Both the position numbers and the translations under genes were made by a program. Positions 8,976 to 17,106 of a DNA stretch of 64,000 bases are shown here, one piece after another. Source of the DNA: Microbacterium ureisolvens. Lineage in GTDB: Bacteria; Actinomycetota; Actinomycetes; Actinomycetales; Microbacteriaceae. The notes under the pieces were generated by a model. The model was not told where the DNA came from. It searched no databases and saw only the letters and a list, made by a program, of their open reading frames with translations. How positions within the stretch are numbered: position 1 is the stretch's first letter; each line of letters begins with the position of its first letter. The stretch is from assembly GCF_015278315.1 (NCBI RefSeq), contig NZ_JADIJE010000005.1, forward strand, positions 62,001-126,000, given 5' to 3'.

Positions 8976-9148
8976 CCCGCCGTACGCCCGCCTGTGGCCG
9001 AGCGCCTCAGTGCCCATGCGGCCCGCCGTACGCCCGCCTGTGGCCAGCGCCCATGCGGCCCGCCGTACGCCGGCGCTCGGCGCATGCGCCCGCGCTTGGG
9101 GCATGCGGCCGCGCTTGGGGCATGCGGCCGCGCTCGGGGCATGCGCCC
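8976..9148. repeat. Two families of short tandem repeats
   Basis: Three copies of a CCCGCCGTACGCC-containing unit occur between about 8976 and 9072, two of them with the same CCCATGCGG lead. Four contiguous 19-bp units follow: 9073-9091, 9092-9110 and 9111-9129 and 9130-9148, each of the type GCGCTTGGGGCATGCGGCC with a few substitutions; units two and three are identical. Together with the element at 9178-9285 these fill the 420-bp gap between genes. Confidence 0.9.
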
Positions 9149-9177
9149 GCGCTCGTGGTCGTGCGCCGGACCCCGTA

Positions 9178-9285
9178 CACGGAATCGGATCCGTAGGTGC
9201 GGGGCGTATCGGCGACACGCCGCTTGTCCTACGGGATGGCCGGCGTGTCGCGTGGTGGCTCCGCGACTGCGGATCCGACGGTGTG
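9178..9285 (+). repeat. Structured ~108-bp repeat element, left copy
   Basis: It begins CACGGAATCGGATCCG and ends with a degenerate complement (CGGATCCGACGGTGTG). Inside lies a 10-bp inverted repeat, CGACACGCCG (9213-9222) with CGGCGTGTCG (9241-9250). The first 25 bases match the copy at 10293 at 23 positions, in the same orientation. The terminal and internal stems are kept in both copies although the sequence between has diverged, pointing to a conserved folded element. Confidence 0.85.
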
Positions 9286-9391
9286 CGGCGCCCCGGTCGC
9301 CGACTCCTCCCCACTGCCGCGTTTCGCCCTCCTCTGCACAGTTTGCGGGCAGCTCGGGTGGCCGCGGGTCCGCGGGGCCGAGCCTGGGTGC

Positions 9392-10219
9392 ATGTGCTCC
9401 GTTGATCAGACCGCTGTGTCGTCGTTCCGCGAGTTGTCAGCACGAGGCTTCACACGCAGGGACATCTCACGAGCTGTCACCGGTGGTTCTCTCCTTCCGC
9501 TGCGGCGGGGGGTGTACGCGAGCTACGGGGCTTGCCCTGAGGTGGCCGTCGCCGCGATGCATGGCGGCTCGCTCGCCTGTCTCACGGCGGCTCGCCATCT
9601 CGGACTGTGGGTCCTCGGAGCGGACTCAGCACCGCATGTCTGGCTGCGGGGGCACGGTCGTTCTTACCCGCACGCCGGTTGTCGGTGCGTCGCGCACTGG
9701 GACGACGGGACCACGACCGATGCCTTCGGGATGCCGTCGGTCCCGCGGGTGCTCCGCCAGATCCTGATCTGCCGGGGGATCGAGGAGTTCTTCGTCACGC
9801 TGGAGTCCGCGCGGAGCCTGAAGATGCTGACGGCGACCGGCCTGGCATGGCTCCGCGCCCGTGTCGGACCGGAAGCGCGGGATGCCATGGCGTACTCACG
9901 CGACGACGCCGACAGCGGTCTCGAGTCGCTCCTCCGGTGGAGGTTGCGGGCGAGGAATCTGCCGGTGCGGACGCAGATGATGATCGTCTCGGTCGGGCGC
10001 GTGGACTTCTTGATCGGCGATCGCCTCATCGTCGAGGTGGACGGAGCGCCCAATCACGAAGGAGAGTCCCACCGGCATAAAGACCTCGTCCGCGACGCGA
10101 ACGCCGCAGCCTGGGGCTATGTCACGTTGAGGTTCGACTACGCGATGGTGGTGCACGACTGGTCGACGGTCGAGCTGGCCATCCTGTCCTATGTCGATCA
10201 GGGGCTTCACCTCTCCTGA
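9392..10219 (+). CDS. AbiEi-like N-terminal domain fused to a DUF559 (Vsr/PD-(D/E)XK-like) putative nuclease
   Basis: 275 residues from the ATG at 9392 (weak ribosome site). The N-terminal ~60 residues look like an AbiEi-type winged helix (FTRRDISRAVTGGSLLPLRR, then GVYASYG). The C-terminal ~110 residues match DUF559, a Vsr-related PD-(D/E)XK fold: RVDFLIGDRLIVEVDG supplies the Asp and Glu-x-Asp positions, followed by HRHKDLVRDANAAAWGY. The middle resembles actinobacterial proteins often annotated only as DUF559 or AbiEi-family. Nuclease activity is inferred. The gene looks less GC-rich than its neighbours and is bracketed by two copies of the structured repeat, suggesting acquisition or mobility. 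No adjacent AbiEii-type nucleotidyltransferase toxin is present, so it is not a classical AbiE pair. Confidence 0.8.
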   Translation: MCSVDQTAVSSFRELSARGFTRRDISRAVTGGSLLPLRRGVYASYGACPEVAVAAMHGGSLACLTAARHLGLWVLGADSAPHVWLRGHGRSYPHAGCRCVAHWDDGTTTDAFGMPSVPRVLRQILICRGIEEFFVTLESARSLKMLTATGLAWLRARVGPEARDAMAYSRDDADSGLESLLRWRLRARNLPVRTQMMIVSVGRVDFLIGDRLIVEVDGAPNHEGESHRHKDLVRDANAAAWGYVTLRFDYAMVVHDWSTVELAILSYVDQGLHLS

Positions 10220-10292
10220 ACCCGGCGACGCACGCGTGCCTGCTCGGATGTGGATGTGGTGTGCACAGCGCGTCCAGTGGCCGCTGTCTGCG

Positions 10293-10401
10293 CACAGAAT
10301 CGGATCCGCAGGTGCGGAGATGAGGACAGACACGCCGGGCTGCGCCGGCATCGACTCGGCGTGGCGCGGCCGGCATCCGTTGCAGCGGATCCGATTCTGT
10401 G
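10293..10401 (+). repeat. Structured ~108-bp repeat element, right copy, with perfect 17-bp terminal inverted repeats
   Basis: CACAGAATCGGATCCGC (10293-10309) is the exact reverse complement of 10385-10401. An inner stem CACGCCG (10331-10337)/CGGCGTG (10357-10363) corresponds to the inner stem of the copy at 9178-9285. The length (109 bp) and the first 25 bases are nearly the same as the left copy. Both copies are direct repeats flanking the DUF559 gene. Confidence 0.9.
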
Positions 10402-10471
10402 GGGGAGACGGATGCCGCAACCTCGCCGCGTGCGAAACCCGCACTGTCATCGACCAGGAGGGGTACGCCCA

Positions 10472-10515
10472 AGGAGCGCACAACTGCGACGCCAGGAGCG
10501 CACAACTGCGACGCC
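10472..10515 (+). repeat. 22-bp perfect tandem duplication
   Basis: The unit starting AGGAGCGCACAACTGCGA occurs twice head to tail (10472-10493 and 10494-10515) with no mismatch, and a third start (AGGA) follows. It lies in non-coding DNA and looks like a recent slippage product. Confidence 0.9.
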
Positions 10516-10728
10516 AGGATCGAGCCATCGCCCAGCAGTCCACTCGGGACTGGTGGGGCCGGTGGCCGGGCATGAAAGTGCCGGGCCGCAGAACGCCTCT
10601 CGGCGCAAGGCCGCTCGCAGCGGCAGAAGATGGAGCCCGGGGTTACTGCGGCCCGGCCGATACAGTCTAACCGAGTCGGCGGGCCTCGCATTCCCGACCA
10701 CTCACTCCGGCACGCTTAGGCTTCTTGC

Positions 10729-11616
10729 ATGGCCTGGCGTTTCGCGCTCGTGATCGAGCCCGCGGCATCCGATGATCCCCGCTCCGACTTCGCGGACACG
10801 TTCCGGGTCATCGATCCGTCGGCACCCGCCCTCAGCGTCGGGGAGCTCAGCACCCAGCGCGGCGACGGCATCTTCGAATCCATCGGCGTCGTCGACGGAC
10901 ACCCGCAGGAAACCGAGGCCCACCTCGAGCGACTGGCGCACTCCGCCGAGATCTGCGACCTCCCCGCCCCGAACCTCGAGCAGTGGCGCGAGGCCATCGC
11001 CATCGCCGCGCGGCACGCCCCAGCCGACGGGGAGGGCGTCATCAAGCTCATCCTCAGCCGCGGCGTGGAGCACGGGCCGGCGCCGACGGCGTGGGTCACG
11101 GCCGCGGCCGCCGCCGACAACTCCGCGGTGCGCGAGCGCGGCATCCGAGTCGTGACGCTCGACCGCGGGTACGGCATCGACACGCCCGCCACGGCACCCT
11201 GGCTGCTGCTGGGTGCCAAGACGCTGTCGTACGCGGTCAACATGGCCGCCATCCGCGAGGCCAAGCGCCGCGGTGCCGACGATGCGATCTTCGTCACGTC
11301 GGACGGGTTCGTGCTCGAGGCGCCGACCGCCTCGCTCATCCTGAGGGTCGACGGCCGCTTCGTGACGCCTGCCCCGAACGGCGGCATCCTCCACGGCACG
11401 ACGCAGCTCAGCCTGTTCGCGCACCTGGAGGAGCAGGGGATCCCGACCGAGTACGCGACGATCCCGACGGCCGCGCTCGCGGAGGCGGATGCCGCGTGGC
11501 TGGTGTCGAGCGTCCGGCTGGCGGCCCCCATCACGGCCATCGACGGCGTCGCGGTGCCCGTCGACGCCGAGCTGACGGCATCCTTCAATCGATATCTGCT
11601 GAGCCCGCGGGACTGA
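10729..11616 (+). CDS. pabC: Aminodeoxychorismate lyase (class IV PLP aminotransferase fold)
   Basis: 295 residues. The class IV aminotransferase fold is clear: RGDGIFESIGV near the N terminus, the PLP-binding lysine in LLGAKTLSYAVNM, and the late DDAIFVTSDGFVLEAPTAS and GTTQLSLF motifs. The likely reaction is conversion of 4-amino-4-deoxychorismate to p-aminobenzoate and pyruvate in folate synthesis. Branched-chain or D-amino-acid aminotransferase activity cannot be excluded from sequence alone, but the length and the absence of a branched-chain operon favour PabC. It is convergent with pstB across a shared terminator. Confidence 0.8.
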   Translation: MAWRFALVIEPAASDDPRSDFADTFRVIDPSAPALSVGELSTQRGDGIFESIGVVDGHPQETEAHLERLAHSAEICDLPAPNLEQWREAIAIAARHAPADGEGVIKLILSRGVEHGPAPTAWVTAAAAADNSAVRERGIRVVTLDRGYGIDTPATAPWLLLGAKTLSYAVNMAAIREAKRRGADDAIFVTSDGFVLEAPTASLILRVDGRFVTPAPNGGILHGTTQLSLFAHLEEQGIPTEYATIPTAALAEADAAWLVSSVRLAAPITAIDGVAVPVDAELTASFNRYLLSPRD

Positions 11617-11630
11617 GTGCTCCGCAGACG

Positions 11631-11662
11631 ACGAAGCCCCCGCCGGACAGCGAGGGCTTCGT
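11631..11662. terminator. Bidirectional hairpin between pabC and pstB
   Basis: ACGAAGCCC (11631-11639) pairs with GGGCTTCGT (11654-11662) around a GC-rich 14-nt loop. The hairpin sits between convergent stop codons, so it can serve both genes. Confidence 0.75.
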
Positions 11663-11673
11663 GACGGACGGTC

Positions 11674-12453
11674 TTATCCGAACCGGCCCGAGACGTAGTC
11701 CTCGGTGGCCTGGACCGACGGGGTCGTGAAGATCGTCTTGGTCTCGTTGTACTCGATGAGCTTGCCCGGCTTGCCGGTGCCGGCGATGTTGAAGAACGCC
11801 GTCTTGTCGCTCACGCGCGAGGCCTGCTGCATGTTGTGCGTGACGATGACGACGGTGTAGTCGTTCTTGAGCTCGCCGATCAGCTCCTCGATCGCGTACG
11901 TCGAGATGGGGTCCAGAGCCGAGCAGGGCTCGTCCATCAGGATCACCTCGGGCGACACGGCGATCGCGCGGGCGATGCACAGACGCTGCTGCTGCCCGCC
12001 GGAGAGCCCGGAGCCGGGCTTGTCGAGGCGGTCCTTGACCTCGTTCCAGAGGTTGGCGCCGCGCAGCGACTTCTCGACCAGCGCGTCCGAGTCGGACTTC
12101 GACATCTTCTTGTTGTTGAGCTTCACGCCCGCCAGCACGTTCTCCTTGATCGACATCGTGGGGAACGGGTTGGGGCGCTGGAACACCATGCCGACCTGGC
12201 GACGCACCAGCACCGGGTCGACGTTGGTGCCGTAGAGGTCGTTGCCGTCCAGCAGCACCTCGCCTTCGACGCGGGCGCCCGGGATGACCTCGTGCATGCG
12301 GTTCAGGGTGCGGAGGAACGTCGACTTGCCGCAGCCGGAGGGACCGATGAAGGCGGTGACGCTGCGCGGCTCGATGTCGAGAGACACGCCCTCGACGGCC
12401 AGGAAGTCGCTGTAGTAGACGTTGAGGTCGTTGACTTCGATGCTCTTGGACAT
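11674..12453 (-). CDS. pstB: Phosphate ABC transporter ATP-binding protein
   Basis: 259 residues, the usual PstB length. Walker A is GPSGCGKST (residues 37-45), the signature is LSGGQQQR, Walker B is VILMDEP, and the family-specific phrase [12 protein letters not shown] with the late [12 protein letters not shown] separate PstB from other ABC ATPases. It powers high-affinity inorganic phosphate import through PstC and PstA. It is the last gene of pstS-pstC-pstA-pstB. Confidence 0.97.
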   Translation of the reverse strand: MSKSIEVNDLNVYYSDFLAVEGVSLDIEPRSVTAFIGPSGCGKSTFLRTLNRMHEVIPGARVEGEVLLDGNDLYGTNVDPVLVRRQVGMVFQRPNPFPTMSIKENVLAGVKLNNKKMSKSDSDALVEKSLRGANLWNEVKDRLDKPGSGLSGGQQQRLCIARAIAVSPEVILMDEPCSALDPISTYAIEELIGELKNDYTVVIVTHNMQQASRVSDKTAFFNIAGTGKPGKLIEYNETKTIFTTPSVQATEDYVSGRFG

Positions 12454-12486
12454 GGTTCCTGTCAGTGCTTTCGGGTAGTGGGATGC

Positions 12487-13593
12487 TCAGCGGCCGAGCT
12501 TCGGCGAGAAGACCTTCGCGACGACGCGCGCGATGAGGTTGAGGAGCATCACGATGACGATGAGGACGAGGGCGCACGCCCACGCACGGTCGATGTAGGC
12601 CTGGGCCGGGATGCCCTGGTTCATGTACTGCGAGTACGCCATGACCGGCAGGGTCATCATGCGGCCCTCGAACAGGTTGTAGTTCATCGATGTGGCCACG
12701 CCCGCGGTGAGCAGCAGCGGCGCGGTCTCGCCGATGACGCGCGAGATCGACAGCATGACGCCTGTCGTGATGCCCGCGACGGACGTGGGCAGGACGACCT
12801 TCGCGATGGTGCGCCACTTCGGCACCCCGAGCGCGTAGGACGCCTCGCGCAGCTCGTTCGGCACGAGGCGGAGCATCTCCTCGGTCGAGCGGACGACCAC
12901 CGGGATCATCAGCACCGAGAGGGCGACCGATCCCATGATGCCCATGCGGATGCCGGGGGTGAGGAAGAGCGCGAACAGCGCGTACGCGAACAGACCCGCG
13001 ACGATCGACGGGATGCCGGTCATGACGTCGACGAGGAACGTGATGGCGCGGCTCAGCCGGCCGTCCCGTCCGTACTCGACGAGGTAGATGGCGGTGAAGA
13101 TGCCGATCGGGATGGAGATGATCGCCGCGGCAAGCGTGATCAGCAGCGTGCCGACGATCGCGTGGAGCGCGCCACCGCCCTCGCCGACGACGTTGCGCAT
13201 CGACGAGGAGAAGAACTCGGCGGAAAGGCCCGCGACGCCGTTGACCACGACCGTGATCGCGACCGAGACCAGCGGCACCATCGCGATGAGGAACGCGATC
13301 GTCACGACGCCCGTGACCAGGCGGTCGACGCCCTTGCGGCGCCCCTCGACGAGGGACGAGACGGTGAGGATCAGCGCGAGGTACACCAGGGCCGCGACGA
13401 CGGCCCATCCGGCGATGTTGAAGCCGTCGCCGGAGCCCATCGCCAGCACGGCGAAGACGACGGCGCTGACGGCGAGGCTGCCGGCGAGCATCGCCCAGAT
13501 CGACCAGCCGGGCAGGTGGCCGCTGGTCAGCCGCGGGGTCTCGCGGATCGGCGCCTGCTGGGGCGCCTGCGGGGGAGCGGTCGTCACGGTCAT
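12487..13593 (-). CDS. pstA: Phosphate ABC transporter permease PstA
   Basis: 368 residues with about eight hydrophobic helices, longer than E. coli PstA because of two extra N-terminal helices. The binding-protein-dependent transport signature is the EELREASYALGVPKWRTIAKVVLPTS-type EAA loop at about residue 250. It forms the membrane channel with PstC. The start codon is one base after the pstC stop, so translation is probably coupled; pstB follows 33 nt later. Confidence 0.95.
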   Translation of the reverse strand: MTVTTAPPQAPQQAPIRETPRLTSGHLPGWSIWAMLAGSLAVSAVVFAVLAMGSGDGFNIAGWAVVAALVYLALILTVSSLVEGRRKGVDRLVTGVVTIAFLIAMVPLVSVAITVVVNGVAGLSAEFFSSSMRNVVGEGGGALHAIVGTLLITLAAAIISIPIGIFTAIYLVEYGRDGRLSRAITFLVDVMTGIPSIVAGLFAYALFALFLTPGIRMGIMGSVALSVLMIPVVVRSTEEMLRLVPNELREASYALGVPKWRTIAKVVLPTSVAGITTGVMLSISRVIGETAPLLLTAGVATSMNYNLFEGRMMTLPVMAYSQYMNQGIPAQAYIDRAWACALVLIVIVMLLNLIARVVAKVFSPKLGR

Positions 13594-13594
13594 G

Positions 13595-14539
13595 TCAGTT
13601 CGCTCCAGAGAATTCCTTGCGGCGGCTGACGATCCATCGGGCGATGGCGTTGACCGCGAAGGTGACGATGAAGAGGATGAGGCCCGTTGCGATGAGGACG
13701 TTGACGTTCACGCCGTACGCCTCGGGGAAGGTCAGCGCGATGTTCGCGGGGATAGTTCCGGGGTTCTCCGACGTGAAGAGCTGGAAGGTGACGACGTTCG
13801 CGACGGAGAGCACCATGGCGACGGCCATCGTCTCGCCCAGCGCGCGGCCGAGGCCGAGCATCGAGGCCGACACGATGCCGCTGCGGCCGAAGGGGAAGAC
13901 CGCCATGCGGATCATCTCCCAGCGGGTCGCGCCGAGGGCGAGGGCGGCCTCTTCGTGGAGGACGGGGGTCTGCAGGAAGATCTCGCGGCAGATCGCGGTG
14001 ATGATCGGGACGACCATGACGGCGAGCACGATGGCCGCGGTGAAGATCGTGCGGCCGGTGCTGGAGACCGTGCCGCCGAACAGCGGGAACCATCCCATGT
14101 TGGCGTTGAGCCACGCGTACACGGGCTGGACGGCAGGGGCGAGCACCATGATGCCCCAGAGGCCGAAGACGACCGACGGGACCGCGGCCAGGAGGTCGAC
14201 GATGTAGCCGAGTCCCTGCGCGAGGCGGCGGGGCGCGTAGTGCGAGATGAAGAGGGCGACGGCCACCGCGAGGGGGACGGCCATCAGCAGCGCGAGGAAA
14301 GACGCCCAGACGGTGCCGAAGGCGAGCGGCCAGACGTACTCCCAGAAGCTGCCCGAGAGGATGCTCGCGGTGTCACCGGTCGCCGTCATGCCGGGGATCG
14401 ACTGGATGATGAGGAAGATCGCGACGGCGGCGAGCGTGACGAGGATCATCACGCCGGCTCCGAGCGCGGTGCCCGAGAACCAGCGGTCGCCCGGCCGCTG
14501 CTTGACCTTGCCCGCTGGGGCGGCGGTCGTCGTGGTCAT
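13595..14539 (-). CDS. pstC: Phosphate ABC transporter permease PstC
   Basis: 314 residues with six or seven membrane helices. The phrase LLAAVPSVVFGLWGI and the EAA loop (HEEAALALGATRWEMIRM) are typical of PstC. It forms the other half of the phosphate channel with PstA. It starts 71 nt after the pstS stop, with a strong hairpin in between, and ends adjacent to pstA. Confidence 0.95.
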   Translation of the reverse strand: MTTTTAAPAGKVKQRPGDRWFSGTALGAGVMILVTLAAVAIFLIIQSIPGMTATGDTASILSGSFWEYVWPLAFGTVWASFLALLMAVPLAVAVALFISHYAPRRLAQGLGYIVDLLAAVPSVVFGLWGIMVLAPAVQPVYAWLNANMGWFPLFGGTVSSTGRTIFTAAIVLAVMVVPIITAICREIFLQTPVLHEEAALALGATRWEMIRMAVFPFGRSGIVSASMLGLGRALGETMAVAMVLSVANVVTFQLFTSENPGTIPANIALTFPEAYGVNVNVLIATGLILFIVTFAVNAIARWIVSRRKEFSGAN

Positions 14540-14568
14540 GGTGTCCTTCTGGTTCGGGTATCAGGGGT

Positions 14569-14604
14569 GATCCCCGGCCCGGTCCGAAGACCGAGCCGGG
14601 GATC
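14569..14604 (-). terminator. Hairpin between pstS and pstC (attenuating terminator)
   Basis: A 16-bp stem with one mismatch, GATCCCCGGCCCGGTC (14569-14584) against 14589-14604, with loop CGAA. There is no T-run. Its position after the binding-protein gene suggests partial termination or mRNA-end protection giving more PstS than permease, a common arrangement for ABC operons. Confidence 0.7.
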
Positions 14605-14610
14605 GGAGAA

Positions 14611-15726
14611 TCACTCGACGACGATCAGGTCGATCGCCGCGTTGACCTGCTCGCGCAGCGTGTCCGAGATCGGCGCGTTGCCCGCAGCGGCCGCGGCCGC
14701 GTCCTGGCCCTCGGCGCTGGCGACGTACTGGAGGTAGCCCTTGACGATCGGGGCGACCGCAGCGTCGGCGTACTCCTGGCACGCGATCATGTAGCTCACG
14801 AGGACGATCGGGTAGACGCCGGCCTCCTCCGAGGTGCGCTGCAGCTCGATCGCGAGGTCGCCCTCACCACGGCCCTCCTCGAGGGGCGAGGCGTCGACGA
14901 TGGCCGCGGCGGCCTCCGGCGAGTACTCGACGAACTCGTCGCCGACCTGGATGGCGGCGGTCGACAGGCCCTCCTCAGCGGCGCGCGACGCGTCGGCGTA
15001 GCCGATGGTGCCGTTGCCGCCCGAGACGGCCGAGACGACACCCGAGGTGCCCTGCGCGGCCTCGCCGCTGGAGAGCGGCCACACGCCGTCGGGCTCGCTC
15101 GTCCAGACGTCACCGGCGGCCTGGTAGAGGTAGTCGGTGAAGTTCTCGGTGGTGCCTGAGTCATCGGCGCGGTGCACCGGCGTGACGGCCAGGTCGGGGA
15201 GCGTGGCGTCGGGGTTCAGCGCCGCGATCGCCGGGTCGTTCCAGTTCGTGATGGTGCCGGCGAACAGGCCCGCGGTGGTCGCCGCGTCGAGGTTGAGCGC
15301 GTCCACGCCCTCGACGTTGAAGATGATCGCGATCGGCGAGATGTAGGTCGGCAGCTCGATGATGTCGGTGCCCTCGACGCAGGCGTCGAACGGGCCGGCC
15401 TCGATCTCCTCGATCTTGAAGGCGCGGTCGGAGCCCGCGAACGGGAAGGCGCCCGCCTGGAACGACTCGCGGCCCGCGCCGGAGCCCGAGGGGTCGTACG
15501 TGATCGTCACGTCGGGGTTCGCGGTCTGGAAGCCGGCGGTCCAGGCCTGGACCGCGACCTCCTGCGACGAGGCGCCGCCGCCGGCGATCTCGCCGGAGAG
15601 GTCCGATGCCGCCGTGGTTTCGTCGGTGGTCGTGCCGCCGGCGGTCTCGTTCGCGGCGCAGCCGGCGAGGGCGAGGGCCGCGACAGCGGCGACAGCGCCC
15701 ACCTGGGCGATGCGGGAGATCTTCAC
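14611..15726 (-). CDS. pstS: Phosphate-binding lipoprotein PstS
   Basis: 371 residues. A lipoprotein signal ends in the lipobox LAGCAA (about residues 20-25), followed by a Thr-rich linker and the phosphate-binding domain with GGGASSQEVAVQAW, YDPSGSGAGRE and HRADDSGTTENF, which contain the phosphate-contacting Ser, Arg and Asp positions. It is anchored outside the membrane and hands phosphate to PstCA. It is the first gene of the operon and has a PHO-box-like direct repeat about 115 nt upstream. Confidence 0.96.
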   Translation of the reverse strand: MKISRIAQVGAVAAVAALALAGCAANETAGGTTTDETTAASDLSGEIAGGGASSQEVAVQAWTAGFQTANPDVTITYDPSGSGAGRESFQAGAFPFAGSDRAFKIEEIEAGPFDACVEGTDIIELPTYISPIAIIFNVEGVDALNLDAATTAGLFAGTITNWNDPAIAALNPDATLPDLAVTPVHRADDSGTTENFTDYLYQAAGDVWTSEPDGVWPLSSGEAAQGTSGVVSAVSGGNGTIGYADASRAAEEGLSTAAIQVGDEFVEYSPEAAAAIVDASPLEEGRGEGDLAIELQRTSEEAGVYPIVLVSYMIACQEYADAAVAPIVKGYLQYVASAEGQDAAAAAAGNAPISDTLREQVNAAIDLIVVE

Positions 15727-15840
15727 TGTGTGAATCCTTCACGTGTCAGGGAATCAGGCCGTGCAGGCCTTCGGGTGCGAACCCGGTGCGGGGTTCGTTC
15801 TGAAACGTAGGCTCGGACTCTTAAGAGACTGCGCTCTGCG

Positions 15841-15862
15841 GGTGAACGGAAGGTGAACGGGA
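15841..15862 (-). promoter_or_regulatory. PHO box upstream of pstS
   Basis: GGTGAACG occurs at 15841 and 15852, exactly 11 bp apart. On the minus strand this reads as two CGTTCACC-starting 11-mers facing pstS. Direct 11-bp repeats of GTTCACC are the known binding motif of actinobacterial PhoP/RegX3-type regulators. RegX3 encoded at 34695 is the likely binder. Confidence 0.75.
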
Positions 15863-15965
15863 TGCCGACATCCATGCGCAGGTATTGACGTGGGCGCCCG
15901 CGATACCGCGGAATCACGCGTCATCCTGCCCCGCCTGTTCACTCACGCGCGCTAAGGTGCCTCGC

Positions 15966-17105
15966 ATGAGCAAGACGACGAAGACGCAGCGCAAGGCGCT
16001 CGACGCGATCGACGACGCGGCCGCCGCGGCCAAGCAGGCTCGGAAGGTCGCGAAGACCCTTCCGGGCAAGAACGCGAAGAAGCTGCGCGAGGTCGCCGCC
16101 GAGACGTTCGACGACGTCGACGTGTCGAAGAAGGCCCTTCGCAAGAACCCCGGCAAGATCGTCAAGCTCGCGCATCGCGCGGAGGAGCGCGTGCGCAAGG
16201 CGACCCGGACGGCGATCGCCAAGGCCGAGAAGAAGGCGCGCCTGCGTGCGGAGGCCGAGCGCGCGGCCGCGGAGGCTGCCAAGGCGGCGGAGGACGCGAA
16301 GACGCGTGCGGCCGAGGCCAAGGCGCTGAAGAAGGCGGCTGCGAAGGCGGAGCGCGCGGCGGCGAAGGCTGACGGCGAAGCGCTCGAGGCGGAGCGTGCG
16401 CTCGCGCAGCAGTTCAGCGGCGATGATTCGAAGACGGATGCCGCAGCCGCGCCCGCCGGCCGGCGCCAGACTGCCGCCGGGGCTGAGGGTGCCGCCGGCA
16501 GCGAGCCCGACGTCGCGCCCGTGAAGCCCGCCGCGTCTGCGGACTCTCCCGACGAGGCGGCCACGCCCGCCGAGTCCGCAGCTCCCGCGAAGACCGCGTC
16601 CGCGAAGACCGCGTCCGCGAAGACCGCGTCCGCGAAGACTGCTTCGACCTCGAGGGCCGCGTCGACCTCGAAGTCGCCCGCGAGAGCTGCGGCCGCCGCG
16701 AAGAGCCCGGCTCGCGGGAACAGTGCGAAGCCCGCCGCGACCGCCTCCGCGAAGAGCCCGGCGCCCGCGAAGTCCCCTGCTCGCACGACGAGTCCCGCGA
16801 AGACCTCGGCCAAGACCGCGGCGCCTGCGAAGCCTGCCGCGGCGGCGAAGGCCTCCGGGAAGACCGCCACTCCCGCGAACACGGCAGCCCCGGCGAAGAC
16901 GCCCGCCGGCCGGACCACCGCAGCGCCGGCGAAGACCGCCGGCTCCGCGTCACGCCGGCGCCCCGCGTCAGCCGCTGCCGCTCCGGTGGCGCCCGCGGAG
17001 CTCCAGGGGCTCACGGTCGCTCAGCTTCGCCAGCGGGCCCGCGCCGCGGGGCACGCGGGCTATTCGCGCCTGTCGAAGGCCGACCTGATCGCCCTGCTGT
17101 CCTGA
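15966..17105 (+). CDS. Histone H1-like Lys/Ala-rich protein with C-terminal Rho-N/SAP-like domain
   Basis: 379 residues from the ATG at 15966. The first ~140 residues are a charged helical segment (SKKALRKNPGKIVKLAHRAE) with long Ala/Lys/Glu coiled-coil runs. Residues about 160-340 are low-complexity, dominated by PAKT/SAKTA repeats like eukaryotic H1 and bacterial HupS tails. The last ~35 residues (LTVAQLRQRARAAGHAGYSR, then LSKADLIALL) resemble the Rho N-terminal/SAP helix-extended-loop-helix nucleic-acid-binding fold. DNA compaction or nucleoid binding is the probable role. The next gene begins one base after its stop, so the two are very likely co-translated, which is unexpected for a nucleoid protein. 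Confidence 0.8.
   Translation: MSKTTKTQRKALDAIDDAAAAAKQARKVAKTLPGKNAKKLREVAAETFDDVDVSKKALRKNPGKIVKLAHRAEERVRKATRTAIAKAEKKARLRAEAERAAAEAAKAAEDAKTRAAEAKALKKAAAKAERAAAKADGEALEAERALAQQFSGDDSKTDAAAAPAGRRQTAAGAEGAAGSEPDVAPVKPAASADSPDEAATPAESAAPAKTASAKTASAKTASAKTASTSRAASTSKSPARAAAAAKSPARGNSAKPAATASAKSPAPAKSPARTTSPAKTSAKTAAPAKPAAAAKASGKTATPANTAAPAKTPAGRTTAAPAKTAGSASRRRPASAAAAPVAPAELQGLTVAQLRQRARAAGHAGYSRLSKADLIALLS
16587..16646 (+). repeat. 15-bp in-frame tandem repeats in the H1-like gene
   Basis: Four units of GCGAAGACCGCGTCC (three identical, the fourth with changes at 16632-16646) encode repeated AKTAS. The in-frame period suggests the tail length varies by slippage between strains. Confidence 0.9.
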
Positions 17106-17106
17106 C

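Larger units (their letters stand above)
10220..10728. other. Gene-free 509-bp stretch
   Basis: I see no convincing gene. The stretch holds the right-hand structured repeat (10293-10401), a GACGGATGCCGCA motif directly after it, a 22-bp tandem duplication (10472-10515), and about 200 bp without recognisable features before pabC. Open frames here lack start signals and normal codon bias. Confidence 0.7.

Noticed and set aside
8976..9148. CRISPR-like array
   Set aside because: Units are contiguous with no unique spacers, and no cas genes are nearby.
9392..10219. Classical AbiE toxin-antitoxin pair
   Set aside because: Only the AbiEi-like part is present; no nucleotidyltransferase (AbiEii) gene is adjacent and the C terminus is DUF559.
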